The notes beneath the pieces are model-generated. The model was given only the letters and a program-made list of their open reading frames with translations, was not told the DNA's origin and ran no database searches. From Sphingobacterium thalpophilum (GTDB taxonomy: Bacteria > Bacteroidota > Bacteroidia > Sphingobacteriales > Sphingobacteriaceae), in NCBI RefSeq assembly GCF_038396785.1, contig NZ_CP151087.1, forward strand, positions 3,906,001-3,970,000: a DNA stretch of 64,000 nucleotides, read 5' to 3'. The position numbers and the translations under genes were made by a program. Below, piece by piece: positions 10,061 through 18,439 of the stretch (position 1 is its first letter; each line of letters begins with the position of its first letter).

Positions 10061-11257
10061 TTATGGTTTAAGTTTCGCTATGCGTTCCATTTCTTTTTGG
10101 TGATACCGTATCCTGGCATCTAGTTTGGCTGGTTCGTAGATCACCTGTAGTGCCGGATTATAAGGGGTTAAGTCTTTTAGGATATTCCATACAACAACGG
10201 ATATTTTTCGTGCGATAGCGATCAGGGCCTTTTTCGAGGATTTTCTTATACTTAGACGGTTGAATTTGTCTTTAAAATAGGAGCCTTTACAGCGGCTTGC
10301 CGCCCAGGCAACCTGTACCAGTATTGGCTTGAGATATCTGTTTCCTTTAGTGATCGCTGTACTTTTATATTTCCCTGCGCTTTCATCATTCTTTGGTCGT
10401 AATCCGACCCATCCGCTCAGTTTACCGCTGTTTTCAAAAACTTTCATGTCTGCGCCGGTCTCGGCGATGATCACAGCGGAACTGATACGGCTAACGCCGG
10501 GAATCGTCTTTAGCAAGGCACTCTGCCGTGGAAAATCACGCAGGCAGATAGCTTCAATCTTTTCTATATACTCAGCAGACTGCTTGATCAACAGGTCGTA
10601 TTCAGCTTTTGCCATCTGCAGGTTGAAGCGGTGGTGCTCCTTCATGCAGCCGGTTAGTGCTGCTGCCAGCTTTCCGTTTTCTTTGTTCTTCTTACTGGCA
10701 TAGACCAGTTTGCTTAAACGTACGGCATCACGCTCCCCGGCTATCAGGGCATCAATGACACTCAGCATACTTTTCCCTCCGATATCGGTCACAAGACTAC
10801 CCAAACGGATTCCGGCCTGTACGAGGATATTGTCCATTTTGGTAAGCATACGGACTATCCGCTGCTGCAACTTGCTATAGGAACGGGTGTAGCTCCTGAG
10901 TTCCTGTATTCGCTCACCGGGCACAAAACTCCCGCGAAGCATATCTTTGTGAAGTAGCTGGGCAATCCACTGTGCATCCTTTACATCGCTTTTGCGGCCG
11001 GGCAGCTGTTTGATTAAAAAGGGATTCACCAGCATCAGATCAAAGCCCATTTCAGAGAGAATATTCCAGACCGGGATCCAGTAAATACTGGTACTCTCCA
11101 TCGCTACTCGGAGAACACCCGCAGCCTTCAAGTAGGCTCCCAACTGTCGAATGCCCGTACTGAAGGTTTCGAAAACCTCCACATCCGAATAATGCTTCCC
11201 ATTAAATACCGCACAAAAAATACTATCTTTATGCACGTCAAGTCCTGCTGTTTTCAT
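10061..11257 (-). CDS. IS110 family transposase (DEDD recombinase)
   Basis: A 398-aa protein from ATG 11257 (MKTAGLDVHKDSIFCAVF). The RuvC-like DEDD domain comes first (GLDVHKDS; AMESTSIYW; GRKSDVKDAQWIAQLL), followed by the Transposase_20 half with TIPGVSRISSAVIIAETG and a late Ser region. The frame extends to a TTG at 11323, but the extra 22 residues lack family similarity and the A-rich leader fits 11257. The gene appears intact and lies between sdaA and the MBL-fold gene, whose promoter-like sequence at 11360 is preserved. IS110 elements carry no long terminal inverted repeats, and I see none. Confidence 0.9.
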   Translation of the reverse strand: MKTAGLDVHKDSIFCAVFNGKHYSDVEVFETFSTGIRQLGAYLKAAGVLRVAMESTSIYWIPVWNILSEMGFDLMLVNPFLIKQLPGRKSDVKDAQWIAQLLHKDMLRGSFVPGERIQELRSYTRSYSKLQQRIVRMLTKMDNILVQAGIRLGSLVTDIGGKSMLSVIDALIAGERDAVRLSKLVYASKKNKENGKLAAALTGCMKEHHRFNLQMAKAEYDLLIKQSAEYIEKIEAICLRDFPRQSALLKTIPGVSRISSAVIIAETGADMKVFENSGKLSGWVGLRPKNDESAGKYKSTAITKGNRYLKPILVQVAWAASRCKGSYFKDKFNRLSIRKSSKKALIAIARKISVVVWNILKDLTPYNPALQVIYEPAKLDARIRYHQKEMERIAKLKP

Positions 11258-11359
11258 ATAACTTTTTTTTTCAACATAAAGATAAGCAGCGGGACTTGCT
11301 TTGATTGCGATAGCTCTCGCCAATTTTTATCCGCTTGTGTGTAATCGGAAAATTAAATG

Positions 11360-11367
11360 TAAATTTG
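11360..11367 (+). promoter_or_regulatory. Bacteroidota -7 box for the MBL-fold gene
   Basis: TAAATTTG matches TAnnTTTG and is preceded by a TTG about 22 bp upstream. It would start transcription about 30 bp before the ATG at 11409. Its preservation implies that the IS110 element stops before this point. Confidence 0.5.
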
Positions 11368-11408
11368 ACGCGGTAAAATAGATTTATTCTTATAAATAGC
11401 GTAAACGA

Positions 11409-12221
11409 ATGAAATATTGTGCAATCGCCTCCGGAAGTAATGGGAACTGTTATTATGTCGCTAAAGATGATTCTGCTATCCTGATAGATGCTGGAATCAA
11501 CAGCAAGCATATGCACCTGCGGATGTACAACCTGGGTATTTTACCGACTCAGATCAAAGCAATTTTCATTACCCATGAACATTCTGATCATATTAGGGGC
11601 CTATCTGTATTTGCCAAAAAATATAATTTACCGGTTTATATTACCAAGGGGAGTTACGATGGTACCCGTTTGCATCTTCCATCCCATTTGGTCCATATCA
11701 TTTCTCCTAATCAGGTTGTTGAAATTGGAGGGCTTAAGGTGTATGGTATTCCCAAATATCACGATGCCAAAGAACCCTGCAGCTTTCTTGTCTCAGATGG
11801 AACATACAATATCGGTGTCCTGACAGATATTGGACGACCTTGCGAAAGTGTGCAGCATGTTATTCAACATTCGGATGTTTTGCTCCTGGAATCAAATTAT
11901 GACGAGGAGATGTTGCGTACAGGACGCTATTCGTATTTCCTGAAAAATCGGATCAGCAGTGGTTGGGGACACTTGTCAAATCGTGTTGCCGTCGAGCTGT
12001 TTAACGCCTATAAAACCGACCGTCTTAAACATCTTATCCTCACTCACCTCTCCGGAGAAAATAATACAGTCGATCTGGTACAGCAAACTTTCGAACCACA
12101 TTGCGAACGTATCCAGCTGCATGTCGCGACACGTTACCAGGAAACAGAATTATTCGACCTGAAACTTGTGCTGGAAAACCATGTGGCATCTTTTTCAATC
12201 CTTTCCGCACTCTCTTCCTAA
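11409..12221 (+). CDS. Metallo-beta-lactamase-fold hydrolase, YycJ/WalJ type
   Basis: A 270-aa cytosolic protein. The N-terminal CAIASGSNGNCYYV and the metal-binding motif THEHSDHIRGL at about residues 57-67 are typical of the YycJ (WalJ) branch of MBL-fold nucleases. Further metal ligands come from the FLVSDG, LTDIG and SNYDEEML segments and a late LTHLSGENN. Family members have been linked to 5'-3' exonuclease activity and mismatch repair in Gram-positives; that role in Bacteroidota is inferred. It is monocistronic and starts close to a good -7 box. Confidence 0.85.
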   Translation: MKYCAIASGSNGNCYYVAKDDSAILIDAGINSKHMHLRMYNLGILPTQIKAIFITHEHSDHIRGLSVFAKKYNLPVYITKGSYDGTRLHLPSHLVHIISPNQVVEIGGLKVYGIPKYHDAKEPCSFLVSDGTYNIGVLTDIGRPCESVQHVIQHSDVLLLESNYDEEMLRTGRYSYFLKNRISSGWGHLSNRVAVELFNAYKTDRLKHLILTHLSGENNTVDLVQQTFEPHCERIQLHVATRYQETELFDLKLVLENHVASFSILSALSS

Positions 12222-12280
12222 CTAACAACGCTCTTTTTGTTCGCTGTATTTCTTCAGTTAAAGCGTAAGAATACTGTAAA

Positions 12281-12424
12281 ATGAAAAAATTAGTTGTTTT
12301 AAAAAGATTTCCTGTTATATTTGCTTTGTTTTTAATCAGTCTAAATAATATCTTTTATACTTATTTGGACAACAAGAAACAAAAAACACCATGTAATAGA
12401 CGGCAATCTATCACATGGCGTTAA
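12281..12424 (+). CDS. Possible 47-residue leader or membrane peptide
   Basis: An uninterrupted ATG frame encodes a basic N-terminus, a hydrophobic stretch (FPVIFALFLISLNNIFYTY) and a hydrophilic tail rich in Lys, Gln and Arg (DNKKQKTP, CNRRQS). The profile resembles a small membrane or leader peptide. It lies 60 bp after the MBL-fold gene, and its 3' end runs into the first hairpin of the leader before the DUF4198 gene. It could be a translated leader controlling the operon, or a chance frame in AT-rich DNA. Confidence 0.3.
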   Translation: MKKLVVLKRFPVIFALFLISLNNIFYTYLDNKKQKTPCNRRQSITWR

Positions 12425-12478
12425 TCTACATACAGCGGCAACTGCATGTAGATGACTGAAACAGCACGCTGTGTCAGT
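12389..12478 (+). promoter_or_regulatory. Leader with three tandem hairpins upstream of the uptake operon
   Basis: Three adjacent stem-loops can be read directly. The first (12389-12418) has CCATGT/ACATGG plus an inner ATAGA/TCTAT stem. The second (12424-12453) has ATCTACAT/ATGTAGAT plus an inner CAG/CTG. The third (12455-12478) has ACTGA/TCAGT plus an inner ACAG/CTGT. The first two share a CGGCAA apical loop. The array ends 132 bp before the DUF4198 start. I recognise no named riboswitch; a structured cis-regulatory RNA or protein-binding leader is the best reading. Confidence 0.55.
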
Positions 12479-12610
12479 TACTCCCGATATACGATATGGA
12501 AGAACTTGCAAGATAACGAATTTTATTATTTTATTCGTTGTTAAGCATATGCAAAACCTGCAAATTCTCCCATAATAAGTTGAAGAAAACTAAACATCAA
12601 TCAACATATT

Positions 12611-13327
12611 ATGAAAATTTTAATTTCATTTTTCACATTCCTTACGGTATTACTGTGTAGTCATACTAGTCATGCCCATGCCCTTTGGATTGAATCATCT
12701 TCTTATGGAACGTTAAACCAATCCCATGAAGTCAAGGTAGATTACGGCGAGTTTGCAACGAATGAAAGAGATCAGGTCGACAAATGGTACTCCGACGTGA
12801 AGGACTTCTCATTAATGTTGCATGCCCCGGGACAGGAACCCGTCAAGCTTCAATTGACGAATCAAGGCGATCACTTTAGCGGTTCATTCCAACCTACAGC
12901 AGCCGGAACCTATTTCCTATCCATTGTTAAAGCACCTAAAGATCTAGGCGGTAAAACGAAATATGAATTTTCTTCCTTAGTGCCTGTTATCGTAGGAAAG
13001 TCTGCAACACTCGATTATAAAAATGTAAAAAGCCCATTGCAAATTGAGTTGCTTGGTGCGGCTAACGCAAAAAAGGGGCAACGTATACAAGCAAAGATCA
13101 CCAGCTTCGGCAAAGTTGTGCCTCAGGCCAAAGTTTCTGTTTTTTCGACTACCGGTTGGGGAAAAGAGTTTGTTGCGGACGAGCATGGCATCCTGACATT
13201 TGACGCAATATGGGCTGGTCCATACGTCTTGGAAGCAAGTACGTTTGCTGAAACTGCAGGTGAACATGAAGGGAAAGCCTATGCTTCGACATGGCAGGGA
13301 AGTACGACTTTCATTACTGTCAAATAA
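12611..13327 (+). CDS. DUF4198 domain protein, periplasmic
   Basis: A 238-aa protein with a signal peptide cleaved after SHA, followed at once by the HALWIESSSYG motif that opens DUF4198 proteins. The mature part is two beta-rich Ig-like halves: a first domain with a YFLSIVKAP core and a second with the GQRIQAKITSFGKVVPQAKV strand pattern. DUF4198 proteins occur beside TonB-dependent metal and siderophore receptors and are often called nickel/cobalt or iron uptake accessory proteins, without a firm biochemical role. It lies 122 bp before the receptor gene and is probably the first gene of the operon. Confidence 0.8.
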   Translation: MKILISFFTFLTVLLCSHTSHAHALWIESSSYGTLNQSHEVKVDYGEFATNERDQVDKWYSDVKDFSLMLHAPGQEPVKLQLTNQGDHFSGSFQPTAAGTYFLSIVKAPKDLGGKTKYEFSSLVPVIVGKSATLDYKNVKSPLQIELLGAANAKKGQRIQAKITSFGKVVPQAKVSVFSTTGWGKEFVADEHGILTFDAIWAGPYVLEASTFAETAGEHEGKAYASTWQGSTTFITVK

Positions 13328-13449
13328 CCGCAGCTACAGCGCAGACAGCATAAGGGTCTAATCTGAAACGATGGCAACACCAATGGGTCCTTACAAAAAA
13401 AATATCTAAGAAAAATCTACTATAATAAAACATCTACCATACTACATTC

Positions 13450-15867
13450 ATGAATAAAACTTTATCCTTTTTGGCTATTCCTATGATTAGTTCGGTCTTT
13501 TCTGTTGCACAAGCACAGACGAACAAAATCATTGAAGGAATTCTTATCAATGAAAAATCCGAACCTATCACAGGAGCGACAGTAAAATTAACTAATACAG
13601 GTGTGACCACCAGCACAGATAGTGAGGGGCATTTCGCTTTTCATAAGCTTTCATCCAAAACCTACCATATCGAGATTAAAGCGATCGGTTACGGTAAGCA
13701 TACGATGGAAGTGAACGTAACAGATGAGACGGCAAACCTTGGTCCCATTATCTTAAAGGACCAATCGCAAGCTATTGACGAAGTTGCGGTTTATGGTAAA
13801 TACTATGAGCATTATAAGTTTGACAGTATCTCCGGATCGTTACGCCTTAAAACACCAATCCTAGAGCTGCCTCAAAATATACAGGTTATTTCTTCCGATT
13901 TAATGGCAGATCAACAGGTTTTCGACATTGTTGATGGTATTACGCGTAATGTTAGTGGCGCAACACGTCAGGGCCATTGGGACAACCAATATGCCAATAT
14001 CCGTATGCGTGGCTCTAAGATCCCTGCATTCCGTAATGGGATGAACATTGAAGCTTCTTGGGGGCCTACAGCCGAAGATGCAAGTATGATCGAACGGATC
14101 GAATTTGTAAAAGGACCAGCCGGTTTTATGCTTGCCAATGGCGAACCTGGCGGCTTTTATAATGTGGTAACAAAAAAACCTACCGGTAATACCAAGGGGT
14201 CTGTTACCCTGAATACAGGGAGCTTCAGTACCTATCGCGCTGCCGTTGACTTGGATGGTAAATTGCGCAAAGATGGCAAACTGCTTTACCGTCTGAATGT
14301 GGCCGGACAACAAAAAGATTTTTTTACAAAATATAATTACAGTAACCGGCTTGTTATAGCGCCAGTGGTTACCTATAAAGTAGATTCTTTGGCGAGTTTA
14401 ACATTTGAATATACCTACCAAGGATCTTCGTACCTGGCAAATGGTAATTATACTTTTTCACCAAAAGGTTTTGCCGATCCAGGTATTGCCAATGATTTCT
14501 TCTATGCAGATCCTTCCATGGAACCTGGTAAGCTAAAAGACCATAGTGCCTATATTTACCTGGATCGCAAACTAAACGAAAACTGGAAATTGCATGCACA
14601 GATGGCCTATTTCAATTTTGATATGAAAGCCACCAGTACATGGCTGAATTACATGAAAGCCAATGGCGATATGCCACGTTATTACAGTATTGCCGACGAA
14701 CATGGTGAAAATAGTTTTGGTCAGGTTTCCTTAAATGGAGAGGAATATACTGGAAGCGTTCGTCATCGGATTTTAATCGGTGCGGATTATGGTAATAAGA
14801 AGTTTTGGGGCGATTTCAGAACGATTTTAGATTCGATTCCTTCAGCGCCGCTCAACGTCTATGATCCTAAATACGGTATTCCAGGCAGTGTATTCCCTAC
14901 GCTGGATCGTTCGCAGAGTGTAAAGGTCCGTGCGGGCGGTAGCAACTACGTGACTTCAACAAACTATATGTCATTCTACGCGCACGATGAATTGGCGTTC
15001 CTGGAAGAGAAATTGCGTTTATCGCTTGGCTTACGCTATACAATTAATGAGACCATAGGAAAAACGTCTGTAGCTGACAGAACCGATAAAGCATTTACGC
15101 CGAGGGTAGGGTTGAGCTATTCGATCGATAAATCCATGAGTGTATATGGCTTGTTTGATCAATCTTTTGTTCCTGTCGCTGGTACCGACTGGGAAGGTAA
15201 TGCTTTCAAACCAATACGCGGAAATGATTTAGAAGCAGGTGTTAAGAAAGAGTGGATGGGTGGAAAATGGATCTCCACGTTAAGTGCCTACACTATTGCC
15301 CGTAAAAATGCGCTGGTAGCTGACCCCGATCCGAGTCACGTCGTTAATGGTGTGTCATTCCAGACCCAATTGGGAGAAACCAGAAGCAAGGGTATCGAAT
15401 TTGATGTCACCGGTGAAATTATTAAGGGGCTGAATGTGAATGCAAATTATGCCTTGACAGATTCGAAGATCTCCAAAGATACCAAAGAAGAAAATATAGG
15501 TAATATCTCACCGAATACGGCCAAACATACAGCCAATGCATTTGTATCCTATCGTATTCAGGATGGGAAAGTGCGTGGACTTGGCTTTATGGGAAGTGTT
15601 CAGGGAATGTTTGACCGTGCAGTTGGGACAACAAAAGAAAGTAATTTCAAGAATTATCTGCGTACCGATGCAGGCATCAGCTATCAAAAAGGGAAGTATG
15701 CCATTTCGGTCGTAATCAATAATGTGTTGGACAACCGCAAATTGCTGACTGCTGGATCAATCTCCAAAGCAAGTGCGGCCGTTCAGAAGCTCGGTGGTGT
15801 GGATTATTATTCCTATATCGTCGAAGCCAGACGTAACTTCCGCATGGGAGTGACCTATAAATTTTAA
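13450..15867 (+). CDS. TonB-dependent siderophore-type receptor
   Basis: An 805-aa outer-membrane receptor. After a signal peptide ending VAQAQ come a CarboxypepD_reg-like domain (IIEGILINEKSEPITGATVK), a short DEVAVYGK TonB-box-like stretch, a plug (LELPQNIQVISSDLMADQQV; IRMRGSKIPAFRNGM; GPAGFMLANGEPGGFYNVV) and a 22-strand barrel ending in aromatic YKF. The LELPQNIQVIS plug start is typical of FhuA/FpvA siderophore receptors rather than SusC. Neighbouring DUF4198 and PepSY genes support ferric-siderophore uptake. The particular ligand is not visible. Confidence 0.88.
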   Translation: MNKTLSFLAIPMISSVFSVAQAQTNKIIEGILINEKSEPITGATVKLTNTGVTTSTDSEGHFAFHKLSSKTYHIEIKAIGYGKHTMEVNVTDETANLGPIILKDQSQAIDEVAVYGKYYEHYKFDSISGSLRLKTPILELPQNIQVISSDLMADQQVFDIVDGITRNVSGATRQGHWDNQYANIRMRGSKIPAFRNGMNIEASWGPTAEDASMIERIEFVKGPAGFMLANGEPGGFYNVVTKKPTGNTKGSVTLNTGSFSTYRAAVDLDGKLRKDGKLLYRLNVAGQQKDFFTKYNYSNRLVIAPVVTYKVDSLASLTFEYTYQGSSYLANGNYTFSPKGFADPGIANDFFYADPSMEPGKLKDHSAYIYLDRKLNENWKLHAQMAYFNFDMKATSTWLNYMKANGDMPRYYSIADEHGENSFGQVSLNGEEYTGSVRHRILIGADYGNKKFWGDFRTILDSIPSAPLNVYDPKYGIPGSVFPTLDRSQSVKVRAGGSNYVTSTNYMSFYAHDELAFLEEKLRLSLGLRYTINETIGKTSVADRTDKAFTPRVGLSYSIDKSMSVYGLFDQSFVPVAGTDWEGNAFKPIRGNDLEAGVKKEWMGGKWISTLSAYTIARKNALVADPDPSHVVNGVSFQTQLGETRSKGIEFDVTGEIIKGLNVNANYALTDSKISKDTKEENIGNISPNTAKHTANAFVSYRIQDGKVRGLGFMGSVQGMFDRAVGTTKESNFKNYLRTDAGISYQKGKYAISVVINNVLDNRKLLTAGSISKASAAVQKLGGVDYYSYIVEARRNFRMGVTYKF

Positions 15868-15896
15868 CGGACCGATCCAGATAAATTATAGAATCG

Positions 15897-16229
15897 ATGT
15901 ATAGTACACTGTTAATCGTTATACTCATGGGAGCCTATCTTTTTTACAACACGAGCAAAAAGGTGAAGTTTGGCCCTAGACCACAATGGCTTGAAAAATT
16001 GTGCGCACAAACGAAGTTTGTGCGCACATTGAGCATGCTACTGTTGATCTTTCCATTTATAGCTGTTCTTTATCTGGAAGGCTTTGGAGCAGGTTTTTTT
16101 GCTTTTTTTGCCTATTTCATGTGCATGATGTGTCTTGTGGTCCTATTAAATCCTTATCGCTATTTCAAATTATACCCAATTATGGGATTGTATGTATTTA
16201 GCCTTTGTGTTGAATTATTGATTTCTTAA
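15897..16229 (+). CDS. Small three-to-four-helix membrane protein of the uptake operon
   Basis: A 110-aa protein with an N-terminal helix (TLLIVILMGAYLFY), a basic cytosolic loop (SKKVKFGPRPQWLEK) and two or three further helices up to the C-terminus. It lies 29 bp after the receptor and 10 bp before the next small membrane protein. Size, topology and position match the DUF3325-like proteins found with PepSY proteins in proteobacterial iron-uptake operons, but I cannot confirm the family from sequence alone. A role in periplasmic siderophore reduction or release is inference. Confidence 0.7.
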   Translation: MYSTLLIVILMGAYLFYNTSKKVKFGPRPQWLEKLCAQTKFVRTLSMLLLIFPFIAVLYLEGFGAGFFAFFAYFMCMMCLVVLLNPYRYFKLYPIMGLYVFSLCVELLIS

Positions 16230-16239
16230 CCGATTAAAT

Positions 16240-16518
16240 ATGCCTGCTAATAAAAAATACCTCAGTACGCCCTTTCAGCGATTCCTGAAAATTACAGCCG
16301 GATTTATCGGTGGTTATGTCGTCATGATCTCTTTCCACGTTTTGGTCACTCATATTTTTGAGAAAAAGGATGTTGTTGCCACGGCTTGCTTCACGGGTTA
16401 TCTCCTATGGGCAGTACTGCTCTTGTTGGCCTTTCTTGCTAAGAGTGGATGGAAAATATGGGGATTATACTTACTCTTGGCGGCAGTTTTTTCGCTGCCT
16501 TATTTTTTCAAAATGTAA
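16240..16518 (+). CDS. Small membrane protein, DUF3649-like
   Basis: A 92-aa protein with three hydrophobic segments: about 15-36 (ITAGFIGGYVVMISFHVLV), 45-64 (ACFTGYLLWAVLLLLAFL) and 70-88. The pattern of a short basic N-terminus, GGY in helix 1 and a final W-rich helix is like DUF3649 proteins, which sit next to PepSY proteins in iron-uptake operons. It ends directly before the PepSY gene, so translation is probably coupled. No catalytic residues are apparent. Confidence 0.7.
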   Translation: MPANKKYLSTPFQRFLKITAGFIGGYVVMISFHVLVTHIFEKKDVVATACFTGYLLWAVLLLLAFLAKSGWKIWGLYLLLAAVFSLPYFFKM

Positions 16519-16524
16519 TTGACC

Positions 16525-18168
16525 ATGAATAACCGAAATTATAATATCTATTTCAATACGCATACCATTAGTGGCATTATTATTTGCGCTATCCTTTATG
16601 TGATATTTTTTGCGGGATCATTTGCGTTTTTTAGGAATGAAATTGCTGCCTGGCAGAATAATACGTCGTATAAGACTTATCGCGAAGATCATAAAAACGT
16701 TGATCATTTGCTCGACTCACTCAAAGGACAAACAAATTTGCATGGACGCGATATTACCTTTTATATGCACCGGGAAGGGACCTCCGCTTATGTTGGGCTC
16801 AGTGCATCCAATGACAGTCTCTTAAATAAAGAAAATCTAGCGAAGGTAACGCCAGAACAGAAAGCAGCAAAAAAGAAGGGGCGCAGAAGAGGTGGAGATG
16901 ATGATTCAAAGAACTTTACCTACAATTTTGCAAATAAGAAGTCAGGTGATTATACACAGAATTACGATATGGGCGAATTTCTTTTCCGCTTGCACTTCAT
17001 GGCTCAGCTCAATCAGGTACCCATTAGGGTAGGTATAGCGCCCTTTGGTTATCTTATTGCTGGAATTACCGCTTTTATTTTCTTATTTGCTCTTATTACA
17101 GGATTATTGCTGCATTGGGACAAGATCGTCTCAAATTTCTTCGTGTTCAGACCTTTCAGTAAATGGAAAACGGTATGGACCGATATGCATACGGCATTGG
17201 GTGTTATCGGTTTTCCGTTTCAGTTTATCTTTGCGGTAACTGGTACGTTTTTGATCATTAACTCTGTCCTGGCTTTGCCGCTGAGCAAGTTGTTGTATGA
17301 GGGTGATCAACAAAAAATGTATCAGGAGATGGGGGTTAGTGCCGAGACCGATTTTCCTTATACCTACAAACCTTTAAAGGCAGACATTAAGATCGCTCCA
17401 TTTTTGGATCTGGCCAAATATAAATGGCCTGAATCCGATTTTCAGCGCATTACGATCAAAAACTATGCAGATTCCAATATGCATGTTGTCATGGAGCTGG
17501 AGCCACATTTTAACAAGAGCTTTGCTGGGTCGGGTCTATTGTCTGTGCGAGCAGCCGACAATAAAGTGGTTGCCGAGAAATCTCCTGTCAGTGATCCCAC
17601 CTATGCCGATGGCGTCCGGAGTCTTTTATACCGTCTGCATTATGGTGATTATGGCGGCTATCCCCTTAAAATGGTATATTTTATTTTGGGGGTCATGGGC
17701 TGTCTGGTCATTATTTCGGGTATATTAATCTGGTTGGTAGCACGTGACAAAAACAACGTCATTCCACGAAAGCGGAAATTTAATTTCTGGGCGGCCAATA
17801 TCTTCACGGCAATATGTCTGACCATGCTGCCTGTCACGGCATTGACTTTTATTGCTATTAAATTGAGTCCAGAGGTTAACCAGGATTTTATTTATCGTGT
17901 GTATTTCTATAGTTGGCTCGCATTTTCAATGTATTATATTATTCGGAAAAGCATCCGACGCACTAATCGCGAAACCTTGCTGGTTGGCAGTGTATTGGCA
18001 TTTTTTATTCCACTTGTCAATGGATTTATAACTGGTAACTGGATCTGGGATACATTTCGCAATGGACAGCGTGATATTTTTGTCGTCGACTTTCTATGGC
18101 TTATGATCGGTATCATCGGTATAATCGCCCATAATAAGACCAAAAAATTCTTTGAGACTATTCGTTAA
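16525..18168 (+). CDS. PepSY-associated TM protein (putative siderophore reductase)
   Basis: A 547-aa inner-membrane protein; ATG 16525 is preferred to the TTG at 16519. The N-terminal helix (ISGIIICAILYVIFFAGSFAF) precedes a periplasmic domain, then helices around 175-195, 235-255, 385-405 and a C-terminal set of four. PepSY_TM landmarks include the HTISG start, DMHTALGVIGFPFQFIFAVTG, and SLLYRLHYGDYGG with the following helix. Conserved His residues of this family can bind haem, and members such as FoxB/FpvG-type proteins reduce ferric siderophores in the periplasm. A Lys/Arg-rich loop (KKKGRRRGGDDD) near residue 118 is unusual. It is the last gene of the operon. Confidence 0.85.
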   Translation: MNNRNYNIYFNTHTISGIIICAILYVIFFAGSFAFFRNEIAAWQNNTSYKTYREDHKNVDHLLDSLKGQTNLHGRDITFYMHREGTSAYVGLSASNDSLLNKENLAKVTPEQKAAKKKGRRRGGDDDSKNFTYNFANKKSGDYTQNYDMGEFLFRLHFMAQLNQVPIRVGIAPFGYLIAGITAFIFLFALITGLLLHWDKIVSNFFVFRPFSKWKTVWTDMHTALGVIGFPFQFIFAVTGTFLIINSVLALPLSKLLYEGDQQKMYQEMGVSAETDFPYTYKPLKADIKIAPFLDLAKYKWPESDFQRITIKNYADSNMHVVMELEPHFNKSFAGSGLLSVRAADNKVVAEKSPVSDPTYADGVRSLLYRLHYGDYGGYPLKMVYFILGVMGCLVIISGILIWLVARDKNNVIPRKRKFNFWAANIFTAICLTMLPVTALTFIAIKLSPEVNQDFIYRVYFYSWLAFSMYYIIRKSIRRTNRETLLVGSVLAFFIPLVNGFITGNWIWDTFRNGQRDIFVVDFLWLMIGIIGIIAHNKTKKFFETIR

Positions 18169-18188
18169 CAAAGATTCTTTTCTCTCTG

Positions 18189-18249
18189 CGAAGTAAATAT
18201 ACTTCGTTTCTTAATTTCAAGGACGCTCATAAGGTGCCCTTGAAACTTT
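18189..18249 (+). terminator. Weak terminator region after the uptake operon
   Basis: Two stems follow the PepSY stop: GAAGTA/TACTTC with a 4-nt loop (18189-18204), and TTTCAAGG/CCTTGAAA (18215-18245) followed by CTTTT. Neither has a long T run, so termination is probable but not certain. Confidence 0.4.
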
Positions 18250-18262
18250 TATAGGGTAAGGC

Positions 18263-18439
18263 TTAGAAAAAATCTTTGATACCACGTTGATCCTTGATGG
18301 AAAAGTAATAATTTTTCCAAAGAAGGTCCCAATGATATTCCTCCTCCCGTTCAGGCCGATGATGTTGATAAAATAGACCGGGGTTGATTTTTACTTGGAG
18401 TAGGACTTTCTTAAAGTGCGGCTTTGAAAAATCGCCCAA
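18263..18439 (-). pseudogene. Open frame of about 58 codons overlapping the MocR gene 3' end
   Basis: A frame on the minus strand runs from a TTG at 18439 to a TAA at 18263. It overlaps the last codons of the MocR gene in another frame and then continues alone for about 145 bp. The translation looks protein-like (NPGLFYQHHRPEREEEYHWD, then LLWKNYYFSIKDQRG), with mixed aromatic and charged residues, yet there is no ATG or GTG start. It could be a gene fragment left by rearrangement or a small TTG-started gene. I do not recognise it. Confidence 0.3.

Noticed and set aside
10028..11284. 10-bp direct repeat CATAAAGATA on both sides of the transposase gene
   Set aside because: A 10-bp match across this distance is expected by chance, and taking it as the element ends would leave no noncoding end for an IS110 element.
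11258..11323. N-terminal extension of the IS110 transposase from a TTG
   Set aside because: Family proteins begin at MKTAGLDVHKD, and the extension has no similarity and a poor start codon.
12332..12349. TTAATCAGTCTAAATAAT as an iron-regulator box
   Set aside because: It resembles a Fur-type half-site but lacks a clear second arm and lies inside the small leader frame, so I do not list it as a site.
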